Positions 14,385 through 22,570 are shown, counted from the stretch's first letter. The stretch: 26,342 nucleotides of DNA from RGIG1666 sp045595745 (GCA_045595745.1 JAZOBB010000112.1:1-26342); one strand, 5' to 3'. Made by a program: numbers and translations. Notes: generated from the letters alone by a model not told the origin.

Positions 14385-15797
14385 TTAGTTTTTTGCGGGC
14401 TTTAAAGTAAAGTTAAAACGAGCAAATTCGCCTTGTTTACTTTCCGCCCATATATTTTCTCCGTGGCTTTGAATTATATTTTTTACAATGTAAAGTCCCA
14501 AGCCTGCGCCGCTTTTGTCTTGACTGCGCGATTTATCCGTTTTATAAAAACGGTCAAAGACGTGAGTCAACTCATTTTTGGCAATTCCTATTCCTGAATT
14601 TTGTATCGCAACAAAGACCTTGCCGTTGTTTAAACCTGTACGAATATCCATAAATCCACCGTTTTCGGTGAATTTAATTGCGTTATCCATAAGATTTGTA
14701 ATAACTCTTTGTATAGAATCTTTATCAGCCAAAACTCGTTGATTTTCTGACTGGAAAGATACTGTAAGCTGGATATCCTTTTCAGTAATTCTTTTTTCAG
14801 ATTTTATGATATTAAGACGTATCATTTCGTTTATATCAAATTCTCTGATTTCGAGCGGAAATTCACCCTGCTCCATTTTGCTTACATCTAAAAGATCGGT
14901 AACCAATCTTGACAGACGTTTACTTTCGTCAAGCACTATTGCAAGATATTGCTCGTGCCGCTCAGGTGGAATTGTACCATCCATTATTCCTTCAACAAAA
15001 CCGGTTATAGTTGTCATAGGTGTTCTTAGTTCGTGTGATACATTTGCAATAAAGCTTCGTCTTACGTGCTCAAGCTGTTCTATCGAGTCAGCCATTTTAT
15101 TAAAGGTTTCGCCAAGTTCGCCTATTTCGTTTTCAGCATCAATACTCACGCGTCTTGCAAAGTCGCCGCCGGCTATGCTTTTTGCTGCATTGTTTATTGC
15201 TTTAATAGGCTTTGTCATTCTGCTTGAAAGTATGTATGTAAAAAGCAGAGCAATTAGCACCACACAACAGGTAGCTACAAGAAAAATATGAAATACATCA
15301 GACCTGATTTTATGTATTTCAGGAATCGGCAAATTCACAAAAACCGCGCCCATAACACTTTCGTCAATCATTATGGGTTTTGCCACCGTTAACATGGTTA
15401 CATTAAACAAGCCGCCAAGAGTTCCTATAAATTTTTTAGTTTCGCCTTTTAAAACTGCTTGTGAAAACTCCGGCTTTACAGCAATAACAACGTCTTCTCC
15501 GCTGCTGGTTTTAGTATTTCCGTTTTCATCCAGCACAATAATAAAAGTTCCGGTTGATGCGCTTACCAGATTAAGATTCCATTTATAAAAGGTTTGAAAC
15601 ACCTCTGTATCGTTGTTATTGCCTGATATAGTCATTTCGGCCAGCTTATCACATACAGCAAGTAAATCATTTTCATTTCGTTCCGTAAGATATTTACCTA
15701 AAAAACCATACAGACTTGTACCTATAACACAAAAGCTAACTAAAAATACCAGCATTGTAAAGGTAAACAACTGTCCGAAAATGCTTTTTTTAAACAA
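14385..15797 (-). CDS. Membrane sensor histidine kinase
   Basis: This 470-residue two-component kinase has membrane helix 1 at about 7-33, an extracytoplasmic sensor domain at 34-167, membrane helix 2 at 168-190, a HAMP domain at 190-243, a HisKA domain with phospho-acceptor His255 in SHELRTP (254-260), and a HATPase_c domain (N box near 368-376, G boxes NSGIGI and GAGLGLYIV). The first G box begins with Asn400 where Asp is usual. The layout resembles PhoR/WalK/ResE-type kinases, and the signal cannot be deduced. It starts with TTG one base after the response regulator stop, with GAGGTGA in front, so the pair is co-expressed. Confidence 0.92.
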   Translation of the reverse strand: MFKKSIFGQLFTFTMLVFLVSFCVIGTSLYGFLGKYLTERNENDLLAVCDKLAEMTISGNNNDTEVFQTFYKWNLNLVSASTGTFIIVLDENGNTKTSSGEDVVIAVKPEFSQAVLKGETKKFIGTLGGLFNVTMLTVAKPIMIDESVMGAVFVNLPIPEIHKIRSDVFHIFLVATCCVVLIALLFTYILSSRMTKPIKAINNAAKSIAGGDFARRVSIDAENEIGELGETFNKMADSIEQLEHVRRSFIANVSHELRTPMTTITGFVEGIMDGTIPPERHEQYLAIVLDESKRLSRLVTDLLDVSKMEQGEFPLEIREFDINEMIRLNIIKSEKRITEKDIQLTVSFQSENQRVLADKDSIQRVITNLMDNAIKFTENGGFMDIRTGLNNGKVFVAIQNSGIGIAKNELTHVFDRFYKTDKSRSQDKSGAGLGLYIVKNIIQSHGENIWAESKQGEFARFNFTLKPAKN

Positions 15798-15798
15798 A

Positions 15799-16485
15799 CT
15801 ACTTCACCTCGAATTTATATCCTACACCCCAAACAGTTTTAAGCTGCCAGTTTTGTTCTCCTGCAAGCTCAAGCTTTTCTCTAAGACGCTTAACATGAAC
15901 GTCAACTGTTCGTGAATCACCAAAATAATCAAATCCCCAAACGGTTTCTAAAAGCTGCTCACGCGTAAATACTTTATTGGGATTAGTTGCAAGGAAATAT
16001 AACAGCTCCAGTTCTTTTGGAGGAATATCAATCACATTTCCGTTAATTTTAAGTTCGTAGTTAGTAAGATTAATAACGATATTGGGATAAATAACTTCTT
16101 TGTCTTTATTATCCTTTGGGTCATATCTTCTTAACACGGCTTTAATACGTGCCACAAGCTCTTTGTTTTCAAAAGGTTTTACCATATAATCGTCTGCACC
16201 AAGCTCTAAACCAAGTACCTTATCAAAGGTCTCGCCCTTTGCTGTAAGCATAATTATCGGAATGTTGCTTATTCTGCGTATTTCGCGGCATACCTGAAAG
16301 CCATCCATTTTAGGCAACATAACGTCTAAAAGAACAACAGACGGTGTATTTTCTTTAAAAAGCTCAACAGCACTTTGACCGTCATATGCAAGCACTACAG
16401 AAAAGCCTTCTTTTTCAAGATAAAGTCTGATTAACTCACAAATATTTTTGTCGTCATCAACAACTAAAACTCTTTGATTTTGCAT
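15799..16485 (-). CDS. OmpR/PhoB-family response regulator
   Basis: This 228-residue regulator has an N-terminal receiver domain with acidic residues Asp10/Asp11, phospho-acceptor Asp54 (VVLLDVMLPKMDG), Thr81 and Lys103 (VKPF). A C-terminal winged-helix DNA-binding domain follows (about 130-228, with LELLYFLATNPNKVFTREQL and RTVDVHVKRLREKL). A GTG nine bases further upstream is in frame, but it lies within the AGAGGTGG ribosome site of the ATG at 16485, so the ATG is preferred. It is paired with the sensor kinase that begins one base after its stop. Targets are unknown. Confidence 0.94.
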   Translation of the reverse strand: MQNQRVLVVDDDKNICELIRLYLEKEGFSVVLAYDGQSAVELFKENTPSVVLLDVMLPKMDGFQVCREIRRISNIPIIMLTAKGETFDKVLGLELGADDYMVKPFENKELVARIKAVLRRYDPKDNKDKEVIYPNIVINLTNYELKINGNVIDIPPKELELLYFLATNPNKVFTREQLLETVWGFDYFGDSRTVDVHVKRLREKLELAGEQNWQLKTVWGVGYKFEVK

Positions 16486-16500
16486 TATTACCACCTCTTA

Positions 16501-17373
16501 TTATTTATTTTCCCAGCGACCTGATGCACCGCACGGAAGCACCAGTGAGCTGTTTTCTATCGGCAAGCCAACCTCATCAGCCTCTGCTTTGCCGCCATAT
16601 TTTTTTACAACTGTCATTTTAAGTAAATTTGATAAAACAGAAGGAGCAAGTCCCGTTGTGTAAGAATTAATCAGGAAAAACAAAGGATTATCTGAAAGAA
16701 CCTGCATGCATTTTTCGACAAGCCCAAAAAGCTCTTCTTCAATTTTCCAGACTTCTCCGTTAGGACCTCTTCCATATGACGGTGGGTCCATTATTATGGC
16801 ATCATATTTTTTGCCTCTGCGGATTTCACGTTCAACAAATTTTATAACATCGTCAACTATATAACGCACAGGACGGTCAGCTAGCCCTGAAGATGTAAGA
16901 TTTTCTTTTGCCCAGGTAACCATGCCCTTTGATGAATCAATATGAGCAACTGATGCTCCTGCAGCGGCGGCGGCGGCTGTTGCACCACCTGTATATGCAA
17001 AAAGATTAAGTACATTTATGGGGCGGTTTGCCTCTTTTATAAGTTTAGAAAACCATTGCCAATTTGTAGCCTGTTCAGGAAAAAGTCCTGTGTGCTTAAA
17101 TCCCATTGGTTTTATATTAAACTTAAGACCAAGCGGCTCAAAAGACACATACCATCTGTCGGGAACTTTCTTAACAAATTCCCAGTTGCCACCACCTTTA
17201 TTTGAGCGATGATATCTGCCGTGAAAAGATTTCCACAAATCAGGAAATTCACGTTTTTCCCATATTACCTGCGGGTCAGGGCGAACAAGCTTGTATCCGT
17301 TCCAATCCTCAAGCTTTTCTCCAGCTGACAAATCTAATACTTTATAATCATTCCAGTCGTTACAAATCCACAT
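16501..17373 (-). CDS. Class I SAM-dependent methyltransferase (RlmI/RlmK-like, probably rRNA)
   Basis: This 290-residue cytoplasmic methyltransferase has the SAM-binding motif I VLNLFAYTGGATAAAA (121-136), an acidic loop VAHIDSSKGMVTWAKEN, and the motif DPPSYGRGPNGEVWK (196-210). The DPPSYG motif is typical of COG1092-type methyltransferases that act on large-subunit rRNA. The PUA domain of RlmI is absent, and the first 90 residues are a family-specific N-terminal region. A TTG three codons upstream is in frame, but the ATG at 17373 has AAAGG at a proper distance. It is the first gene of a minus-strand run that continues with the two-component system. Confidence 0.8.
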   Translation of the reverse strand: MWICNDWNDYKVLDLSAGEKLEDWNGYKLVRPDPQVIWEKREFPDLWKSFHGRYHRSNKGGGNWEFVKKVPDRWYVSFEPLGLKFNIKPMGFKHTGLFPEQATNWQWFSKLIKEANRPINVLNLFAYTGGATAAAAAAGASVAHIDSSKGMVTWAKENLTSSGLADRPVRYIVDDVIKFVEREIRRGKKYDAIIMDPPSYGRGPNGEVWKIEEELFGLVEKCMQVLSDNPLFFLINSYTTGLAPSVLSNLLKMTVVKKYGGKAEADEVGLPIENSSLVLPCGASGRWENK

Positions 17374-17440
17374 TTTATTCAAGCCTTTCTGATGCTGTAT
17401 TTAACAAAAAATAAAAATATAAGCTATATATCATATTTTT

Positions 17441-17469
17441 ATTTTACCATTTTATAGCTTTTTCGTCAA
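17441..17469 (-). promoter_or_regulatory. Sigma-A promoter of the methyltransferase-led run
   Basis: On the minus strand, -35 TTGACG (17464-17469) and -10 TAAAAT (17441-17446) have a 17-bp spacer. It is divergent from the yabP promoter. Confidence 0.7.
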
Positions 17470-17486
17470 TGAATTTTTACTCATTG

Positions 17487-17515
17487 TCATAATACGTTCA
17501 CATAATTCATACACT
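17487..17515 (+). promoter_or_regulatory. Sigma-E-like (mother cell sporulation) promoter of yabP
   Basis: The -10 CATACACT (17508-17515) fits the sigma-E consensus CATACANT exactly. A -35-like TCATAAT (17487-17493) lies 14 bp upstream, within the usual 13-15 range. Known biology agrees: yabP and yabQ belong to the sigma-E regulon in Bacillus subtilis. The inverted repeat CAATGA/TCATTG (17468-17486) sits right before it. Confidence 0.7.
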
Positions 17516-17546
17516 TTATTAAGAAATACCGTCAGGGGGTATTAAA

Positions 17547-17825
17547 ATGGACGATAAAGCACTTATACACAATCTGATTTTAGAAGAAAAAAGCAAGTTA
17601 TCAATATCAGGAGTCGTTGACGTTGACACATTTGATGAATCAAAAATAATTTTATTTACACAAGATGACACAATAGAAATCGAAGGTGTGGATTTACATA
17701 TACAAAAGCTGAGTGTAGCTGACGGCGAAATGATAATTGAAGGTGAGATAACCGCCATAATTTATACCGGCAGAGACGGTTACGGCACAAAAGGTAAAGG
17801 TTTTTTTAAAAAAGTATTTAAGTAA
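17547..17825 (+). CDS. yabP: Sporulation protein YabP
   Basis: This small 92-residue protein of the YabP/YqfC family is made in the mother cell and needed for normal spore assembly. It has the family pattern of a short beta-rich domain: LSISGVVDVDTFDESKIILF, then a repeated IEIEGVDLHIQKL-type strand and GEMIIEGEITAIIY. There is no signal peptide or membrane segment. AGGGGGT lies six bases before the ATG. It is the first gene of the yabP-yabQ-divIC-yabR cluster, the same order as in B. subtilis, behind a sigma-E-like promoter. Confidence 0.9.
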   Translation: MDDKALIHNLILEEKSKLSISGVVDVDTFDESKIILFTQDDTIEIEGVDLHIQKLSVADGEMIIEGEITAIIYTGRDGYGTKGKGFFKKVFK

Positions 17826-17849
17826 AGTATCCGGGGAGGAATATCCTGC

Positions 17850-18350
17850 ATGGAATTTTCAGTTGCGCAGGAGGTCTATGTTTTTTTATCAAGCGCAGTA
17901 AGCGGAATTTTTATTTGTGTAGTATATGACCTTTTGCGTGTTATGCGTTCTTATACAAAAATTTCACGTGCAATAACAGATGTTCAAGATATAATTTTTT
18001 GGTGTATAGCAATATTTATAATGTTTTTTATGGTTTTTCACACTAATCGAGGATATGTACGTTGGTATGAATTTTTTGGCGTATTTTTAGGTGCAGTAAT
18101 TTACTTTTTTGTGCTTAGTGAGGTCTTTTGCAACGTTTTAAAGAAAATAATTGATATTTTTTTAAAAATATTCATATTTTTTTGCAAAATCCTCTTGACA
18201 CCGCTGGTTTTTACGTATAATATAATATATAAAAGTATATTGTTTATTTTTGCGCCCATTTTCAAAATTTTACAGCGATTTGCGCGAAAGCTCACTTTAA
18301 AAATTAAAATAGGTTACAAAAATACAAAGAGTGTTCTTTTAAAAAAATAG
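17850..18350 (+). CDS. yabQ: Spore cortex biosynthesis protein YabQ
   Basis: This is a 166-residue membrane protein of the YabQ family, needed for spore cortex formation. It has a conserved N-terminal pattern (QEVYVFLSSAVSGIFICVVYDLLRVMR) with a first helix at about 8-27, then helices at about 45-65, 72-90 and 100-135 rich in Phe and Ile, and a basic C-terminal tail. GGGGAGG lies about ten bases before the ATG. It lies 24 bases after yabP and shortly before divIC. Confidence 0.88.
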   Translation: MEFSVAQEVYVFLSSAVSGIFICVVYDLLRVMRSYTKISRAITDVQDIIFWCIAIFIMFFMVFHTNRGYVRWYEFFGVFLGAVIYFFVLSEVFCNVLKKIIDIFLKIFIFFCKILLTPLVFTYNIIYKSILFIFAPIFKILQRFARKLTLKIKIGYKNTKSVLLKK

Positions 18351-18367
18351 AACGCATGGAGATTATT

Positions 18368-18673
18368 ATGAATAACAGAAAAGCTAAAAGTAAAAAAAAG
18401 GTAAATATTAAACGCCTTGTAAAACGAGGCTTGTTTTGCTTTGCTCTGATCTACATTTCTTTTCTGCTTATATCTCAACAGTTTGATATATCACGTCTTT
18501 CTGCTAAAGAGAGTCATCTTGACCGCCAGATAGAAACTGAACAAAAGCATGCAACTGAGCTTGAAGCACAAAAAGAGGCTTCTGTTACCGATGAATATAT
18601 CGAACGTGTTGCACGTGACAAACTCGGATATATGAAGCCGGGTGAAAAAGTATTTATTGATGCATCTAAATAA
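18368..18673 (+). CDS. divIC: Septum formation initiator DivIC/FtsB
   Basis: This 101-residue bitopic division protein works in the DivIC-FtsL-DivIB (FtsQLB-like) complex at the septum. It has a basic cytoplasmic N terminus (residues 1-20), one membrane helix at about 21-40, an extracytoplasmic coiled coil at about 45-75 (AKESHLDRQIETEQKHATELEAQ in part), and the conserved C-terminal ARDKLGYMKPGEKVF. An ATG at 18356 is in frame but has no ribosome site, while the ATG at 18368 has GGAG six bases upstream and is chosen. It lies in the conserved yabPQ-divIC-yabR order. Confidence 0.88.
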   Translation: MNNRKAKSKKKVNIKRLVKRGLFCFALIYISFLLISQQFDISRLSAKESHLDRQIETEQKHATELEAQKEASVTDEYIERVARDKLGYMKPGEKVFIDASK

Positions 18674-18735
18674 TGCAGCTAAATTTGATACATCTTTAAG
18701 ATAAATCTCTTAAAATTTAAAGGAGGAAGCTTTTA

Positions 18736-19179
18736 ATGCTTTTAGAAGCAGGTAGCATTGTCGAAGGTAAAATTACCGGAATTACGCAGTTTGGTGCGTT
18801 TGTTTCACTCGAGGACGGCAAAACCGGACTGGTACATATTTCTGAGGTTGCTTTAGAATATGTAAAAGACATCAATGACCATATTAAAGTTGGTGATCAG
18901 GTAAAGGTTAAGGTTTTAACCATAGACCAGAAAGGAAAAATCAGTCTTTCGATTAAGCAGGCACTTTTGGCTGAAAGAAAAAATGCCCCGCGTCCTCCTC
19001 GTCCGAAGAGACTTGACACAATAGATTTTTCTAAAAAGAATTCTTCTGCCCCGCAGAGCTTTGAAGAAATGATGAATCGTTTTAAGCAGGATAGTGATGA
19101 AAAAATGCAGGATTTAAAGCGTGGTCTAGAGTCAAAGCGCGGTAGCGGTAGCTATCGTCGTTCATCTGGTTCATTTTAG
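18736..19179 (+). CDS. yabR: S1 RNA-binding domain protein YabR
   Basis: This 147-residue protein has an N-terminal S1 (OB-fold) domain at residues 1-76: VEGKITGITQFGAFVSL, GLVHISEVA, VGDQVKVKVLTID and ISLSIKQA are the usual S1 strands. The rest is a flexible tail, Pro/Arg-rich and then Lys/Ser-rich, ending RRSSGSF. Such general-stress or polynucleotide-phosphorylase-like S1 proteins bind RNA or ribosomes; the exact role of YabR is not well defined. AAAGGAGG precedes the ATG. A terminator follows. Confidence 0.88.
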   Translation: MLLEAGSIVEGKITGITQFGAFVSLEDGKTGLVHISEVALEYVKDINDHIKVGDQVKVKVLTIDQKGKISLSIKQALLAERKNAPRPPRPKRLDTIDFSKKNSSAPQSFEEMMNRFKQDSDEKMQDLKRGLESKRGSGSYRRSSGSF

Positions 19180-19188
19180 TTTAAAATT

Positions 19189-19218
19189 CCCGTACCTATT
19201 TAGGTACGGGCTTTTTTT
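19189..19218 (+). terminator. Intrinsic terminator after yabR
   Basis: The stem CCCGTACC/GGTACGGG (19189-19196 and 19203-19210) with a TATTTA loop is followed by CTTTTTTT. Confidence 0.92.
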
Positions 19219-19245
19219 AGGATTGTTATACATAAGGAGAAAATT

Positions 19246-20514
19246 ATGTCAAATAATCGGTCAAATAATCAGTCAAATATTTCATACAATTCCACAATAT
19301 TTGCTTGCAATATGGGTTTATTTGCTCAGGCGGTAGTAATAAATCTTATTCCTACTCTGTTCATACCATTAAAAGAAGAATTTGGCTTTACTTACGGACA
19401 GCTTGGAATTCTTGTTCTTATAAATTTTTTGACTCAGCTGTTTTGCGACATTATATTTTCGAATTCTGCAGATAAGCATGGTTTTCGTCCGCTTGCGATT
19501 GCAAGCCCGGTTTTGATTTTTATTGGTTTGGTGCTTTTTGCTTTAACTCCTGTTTTATTACCATATAAACCAATTGTAGGATTTATAATATCTACCGTCA
19601 TCTTTTCTTCTGGCAGCGGACTTGCAGAACTTATTTTGAGTCCTATTGTAAATGCAATACCTACCGAAGAAAAAACTCGCGCAATGAGCTTTTTGCACGC
19701 ATCTTATTGTTGGGGATTTGTTACAGTTGTTTCTGTCACGACAATACTTATTCAAATATTCTCGCGTGCATCGTGGCAATTTATAATGCTGTTTTGGAGC
19801 ATTTTACCGCTCGTCAATGCGATTATGTTCATTAATGTACCTATTGCCGATGGCCTTCCTGCTGAAAAACGTCAGGGTATGAAAACACTTATAACAAATA
19901 AATATTTTATTATGTTTTTTATCATCATCTTTGCAGGCGGCAGCGCAGAGCTTTCTATATCTCAGTGGGCATCCTCTTTTATTGAAAAAGGTATTGCTCT
20001 TCCGAAGGTAGCAGGTGATATTTTAGGCGTATGCGGTTTTGCAATTATGATGGGAATAGGACGGAGCATTTCAGGCAATTTAGGTAACCGATTAGATACC
20101 TCAAAAAGTATGCTTTACGGAATGTTAGTGTTGACATTTTGTTTAGTAGTGGCTGCACTCTCGCCTTTTCCGTGGTTAAATGTTGTTGCCATTATAATCG
20201 GAGGTCTTGCAGTATCTCTTCAATGGCCGGGAGCACTGATGATAGCTGCTGACTTCTTTCCCCTTGCAGGCTCTTGGATGTTTGCCATTTTAGCGGCAGG
20301 TGGTGATATAGGTGCTTCGTTTGCTCCCTGGCTTTTAGGAAATATAGCTGACTATGTTTCATCAAATCCCATAGCTATTACATTATCACAAAATATTGGC
20401 ATTACTTCAGAGCAACTAGGCTTGAGAACAGCGATGCTTTGCGGCACATTCTTTCCTATTCTCGGCTTTGCTTCGTTATTATGGTTTAGATATAATAAAA
20501 ACAAAAATAATTAG
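19246..20514 (+). CDS. MFS transporter, substrate unknown
   Basis: This 422-residue protein has about 12 membrane helices in two six-helix halves, separated by a charged loop near residues 195-212 (IADGLPAEKRQGMKTLITN). The first helix starts near residue 17. The loop after helix 2 carries SNSADKHGFRP, a degenerate form of the usual MFS loop 2-3 motif (GxLaDrxGrr). HASYCWGF in helix 5 resembles HGSY-type stretches of sugar/H+ symporters, so a sugar or other small organic solute is possible, but this is weak. AAGGAG lies nine bases before the ATG. It is flanked by terminators on both sides, so it is monocistronic. Confidence 0.88.
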   Translation: MSNNRSNNQSNISYNSTIFACNMGLFAQAVVINLIPTLFIPLKEEFGFTYGQLGILVLINFLTQLFCDIIFSNSADKHGFRPLAIASPVLIFIGLVLFALTPVLLPYKPIVGFIISTVIFSSGSGLAELILSPIVNAIPTEEKTRAMSFLHASYCWGFVTVVSVTTILIQIFSRASWQFIMLFWSILPLVNAIMFINVPIADGLPAEKRQGMKTLITNKYFIMFFIIIFAGGSAELSISQWASSFIEKGIALPKVAGDILGVCGFAIMMGIGRSISGNLGNRLDTSKSMLYGMLVLTFCLVVAALSPFPWLNVVAIIIGGLAVSLQWPGALMIAADFFPLAGSWMFAILAAGGDIGASFAPWLLGNIADYVSSNPIAITLSQNIGITSEQLGLRTAMLCGTFFPILGFASLLWFRYNKNKNN

Positions 20515-20522
20515 CTTAAAGC

Positions 20523-20562
20523 ATAAACAAGAGGCAGAATTTGTTTTCTGCCTCTTGTTTAT
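20523..20562. terminator. Bidirectional terminator between the MFS and lipoprotein genes
   Basis: A perfect 17-bp stem ATAAACAAGAGGCAGAA/TTCTGCCTCTTGTTTAT (20523-20539 and 20546-20562) has a 6-nt loop, between convergent genes. Confidence 0.9.
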
Positions 20563-20581
20563 AAATAAGATTATAACAACA

Positions 20582-21580
20582 TTAACCAAGCTTTATCCCT
20601 TTTTCAGAATTACTTATATCGTCAAAATAAATCATTGTATCCCCTTTAAGCATCATACGTGTAACGAATACACTATCAATAAGCTCAGTCTGACCGTTAG
20701 ATACATCCATCTTAAATAGCTGGTTTCTCTGTGTTAAATCAGAGAAATAAATCATTCCTCTGAAATATACAATTGCTCCTGCTTTTTTTCCATATAAGTT
20801 TTCTTCAGCGCCAGTCATATAATGACATTTAATAATCTCGCTGCCTTGTGATACGTCTGCATAATACATACAATCATTATCAGTATCTATTCCGTATCCA
20901 ATGCTTACATTTTGTAAAAAGATATATGTTTGTTTTTCGTTTTTGGGTGGGTCTAATTTTCCGCCTAATTCATCGGAGCCAAGATACCAGCCATCAATCT
21001 TTCCGCCGCCCCAACGCAACTCGTCATTCATTGCAAAGAATAATAATGACTGCCCGTGAGTAAGTTTAGCATCTTCTGCCGGGTCAAAATGATAAAAACC
21101 ATCGGGCATTTTTGCCATTACCCACGATTGCGAATCATCGTTTGCAGTTGCAATATGCGCTTCTAATCCAATCTGGTCAAGCAAATACTGAAAAGTTCTG
21201 GTAAATCCGGTTTTATTTGCCTCACCGCTTAATATTGCAGTATCCGCATCGGCAGCACCTTCGTCTTTGTATACAATGTTTCGAGTTAGATATTCATACA
21301 AACCGAGTACGTTTTCAAAAATCGCATTTTGCGGGTCTGTTGAAAGAACAAAAATTTGATTTGTTTTATCAATAAACTCTTCAGACGCCTCGGGATAATA
21401 GTCACCATTAGGATTCGGCTTTGACGGATCAACCCTATACTCCAGGCTTGCTCTGGGAGTAGCTGTTGGCACGGTCGTAGGTGTTGGCTCAGGAGTGGGC
21501 TCAGCTTTTTGCGCCAAGCCACAAGCCGACAAAGATAATGTTGTTATAATTACTGCTGTAATAGCAAATATTTTTCTCAT
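20582..21580 (-). CDS. Lipoprotein with degenerate transglutaminase-like domain and DUF5050-like C terminus
   Basis: This 332-residue protein begins with a lipoprotein signal peptide (MRKIFAITAVIITTLSLSAC, lipobox LSAC, Cys20), then a Pro/Thr linker (26-43), so it should be anchored outside the cell membrane. Residues about 85-170 resemble a bacterial transglutaminase/protease-like domain (NIVYKDEGAADADTAILSGE, then FTRTFQYLLDQIGLEA and WVMAKMPDGFYHFDP). The expected GxC cysteine is Thr127, and the expected His before W is absent (SQSWVM); only the Asp (166) remains. The C-terminal 215-332 has repeated aromatic beta strands (CMYYADVSQGSEIIKC, GMIYFSDLTQRNQLFK, TMIYFDD), as in DUF5050 propeller-like domains. 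I infer a binding or structural role. AAAGGTGG precedes the ATG. Confidence 0.72.
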   Translation of the reverse strand: MRKIFAITAVIITTLSLSACGLAQKAEPTPEPTPTTVPTATPRASLEYRVDPSKPNPNGDYYPEASEEFIDKTNQIFVLSTDPQNAIFENVLGLYEYLTRNIVYKDEGAADADTAILSGEANKTGFTRTFQYLLDQIGLEAHIATANDDSQSWVMAKMPDGFYHFDPAEDAKLTHGQSLLFFAMNDELRWGGGKIDGWYLGSDELGGKLDPPKNEKQTYIFLQNVSIGYGIDTDNDCMYYADVSQGSEIIKCHYMTGAEENLYGKKAGAIVYFRGMIYFSDLTQRNQLFKMDVSNGQTELIDSVFVTRMMLKGDTMIYFDDISNSEKGIKLG

Positions 21581-21619
21581 TTGTAACCACCTTTAAAATA
21601 CATATAAAATGTATAATTA

Positions 21620-22504
21620 TTACGCTCTGGGATGAGCTTTTGCATACACATCCATCAGTTTGTTGTTCATTAAACGGGCATATATTTGTGTTGATGAAAT
21701 GTCAGCATGTCCCAACATACTTTTTATCGATTGCAAATCTGCACCATTCTCCAAAAGATGCGCCGCAAAAGAATGTCTTAAGGTATGCGGTGTGATTTCT
21801 TTTGTTATATTTGCTTGATGAGCATACTGTTTTATCAGCTTCCAAAAACCCTGACGCGAGATACGCATTCCTGACATATTAACAAAAAGAGCATCTTCCT
21901 CATCTGAATGTATGATCATTTCCCTTGCATTTGTTATGTAGTCAAAAATCGCATTAGCGCAAATTTTGCCAATGGGAATAAGTCTTTCTTTTCGTGAATC
22001 CTTACACCTTATAAAACCCATATCAATATTAACATCCTGAATATTAAGAGAAATAAGCTCGGATACGCGAATGCCGGTTGCATATAAAAGCTCGAGCATA
22101 GCTTTATCGCGATAGCCCTTTAAATCTCCTTTTTTCGGCTGCTCCAAAAGCAGTTCAACTTCATTAAAGTTAAGTATTTGCGGTAGCTTTTTCTCTACCT
22201 TAGGCGGATGAATTTCTGCCGTAGGATCACTTTTTACAATGCCGCATCTTAAAAGGTACTGATAAAAACATTTTAACGAAACGATATTTCTCGAAATAGT
22301 TGCTGCAACTCTGCCGAGCTTTTCTAAATATGCTATATATTCTTCAATCGTTTCTTTAGTTACATTATTAATGTTTTTATGCCTGCTGTTTTCTAAAAAC
22401 TCAACAAACTGCTTTGTATCATGCCGGTAAGATAGCAATGTATTTTTAGAAAGCTTTTTAGTTCTTTCTAAAAATAGAATAAATTGATTTATTGTTTGTA
22501 ACAT
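21620..22504 (-). CDS. xerD: Site-specific tyrosine recombinase XerD
   Basis: This 294-residue recombinase, with its XerC partner, resolves chromosome dimers at dif. It has an N-terminal SAM-like core-binding domain (about 1-90, LSYRHDTKQFVEFLE) and a catalytic domain with Arg146 (ATGIRVSELISL), the beta-hairpin Lys region (CKDSRKERLIP), His240-x-x-Arg243 (PHTLRHSFAAHLLENGADL), His266 (LGHADISSTQIY) and nucleophile Tyr275. The length and lack of accessory domains fit XerC/D rather than a mobile-element integrase. In Bacillus and Clostridia, xerD is often near spoIIM, as here, which supports the call. It has its own promoter. Confidence 0.92.
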   Translation of the reverse strand: MLQTINQFILFLERTKKLSKNTLLSYRHDTKQFVEFLENSRHKNINNVTKETIEEYIAYLEKLGRVAATISRNIVSLKCFYQYLLRCGIVKSDPTAEIHPPKVEKKLPQILNFNEVELLLEQPKKGDLKGYRDKAMLELLYATGIRVSELISLNIQDVNIDMGFIRCKDSRKERLIPIGKICANAIFDYITNAREMIIHSDEEDALFVNMSGMRISRQGFWKLIKQYAHQANITKEITPHTLRHSFAAHLLENGADLQSIKSMLGHADISSTQIYARLMNNKLMDVYAKAHPRA

Positions 22505-22541
22505 TGTTTCCCCTTCTCCGACTTGTTAACATATATCTAAT

Positions 22542-22570
22542 ATTGTAAACTATTTTAAATGAAATGTAAA
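22542..22570 (-). promoter_or_regulatory. Promoter of xerD
   Basis: On the minus strand, -35 TTTACA (22565-22570) and -10 TACAAT (22542-22547) have a 17-bp spacer. Confidence 0.65.

Noticed and set aside
14806..15291. 161-residue frame antisense to the sensor kinase
   Set aside because: It is the reverse-frame shadow of a clearly coding kinase gene, with Ser-rich composition, no ribosome site and no recognisable domain.
17418..17460. Possible terminator AAGCTATA/TATAGCTT between divergent genes
   Set aside because: The loop is about 26 bases and AT-rich, and both flanking genes point away from it. It contains promoter elements instead.
21620..22504. Phage or mobile-element integrase
   Set aside because: The length, domain layout and neighbourhood (spoIIM) fit housekeeping XerD. 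No att-like repeats or phage genes are nearby.
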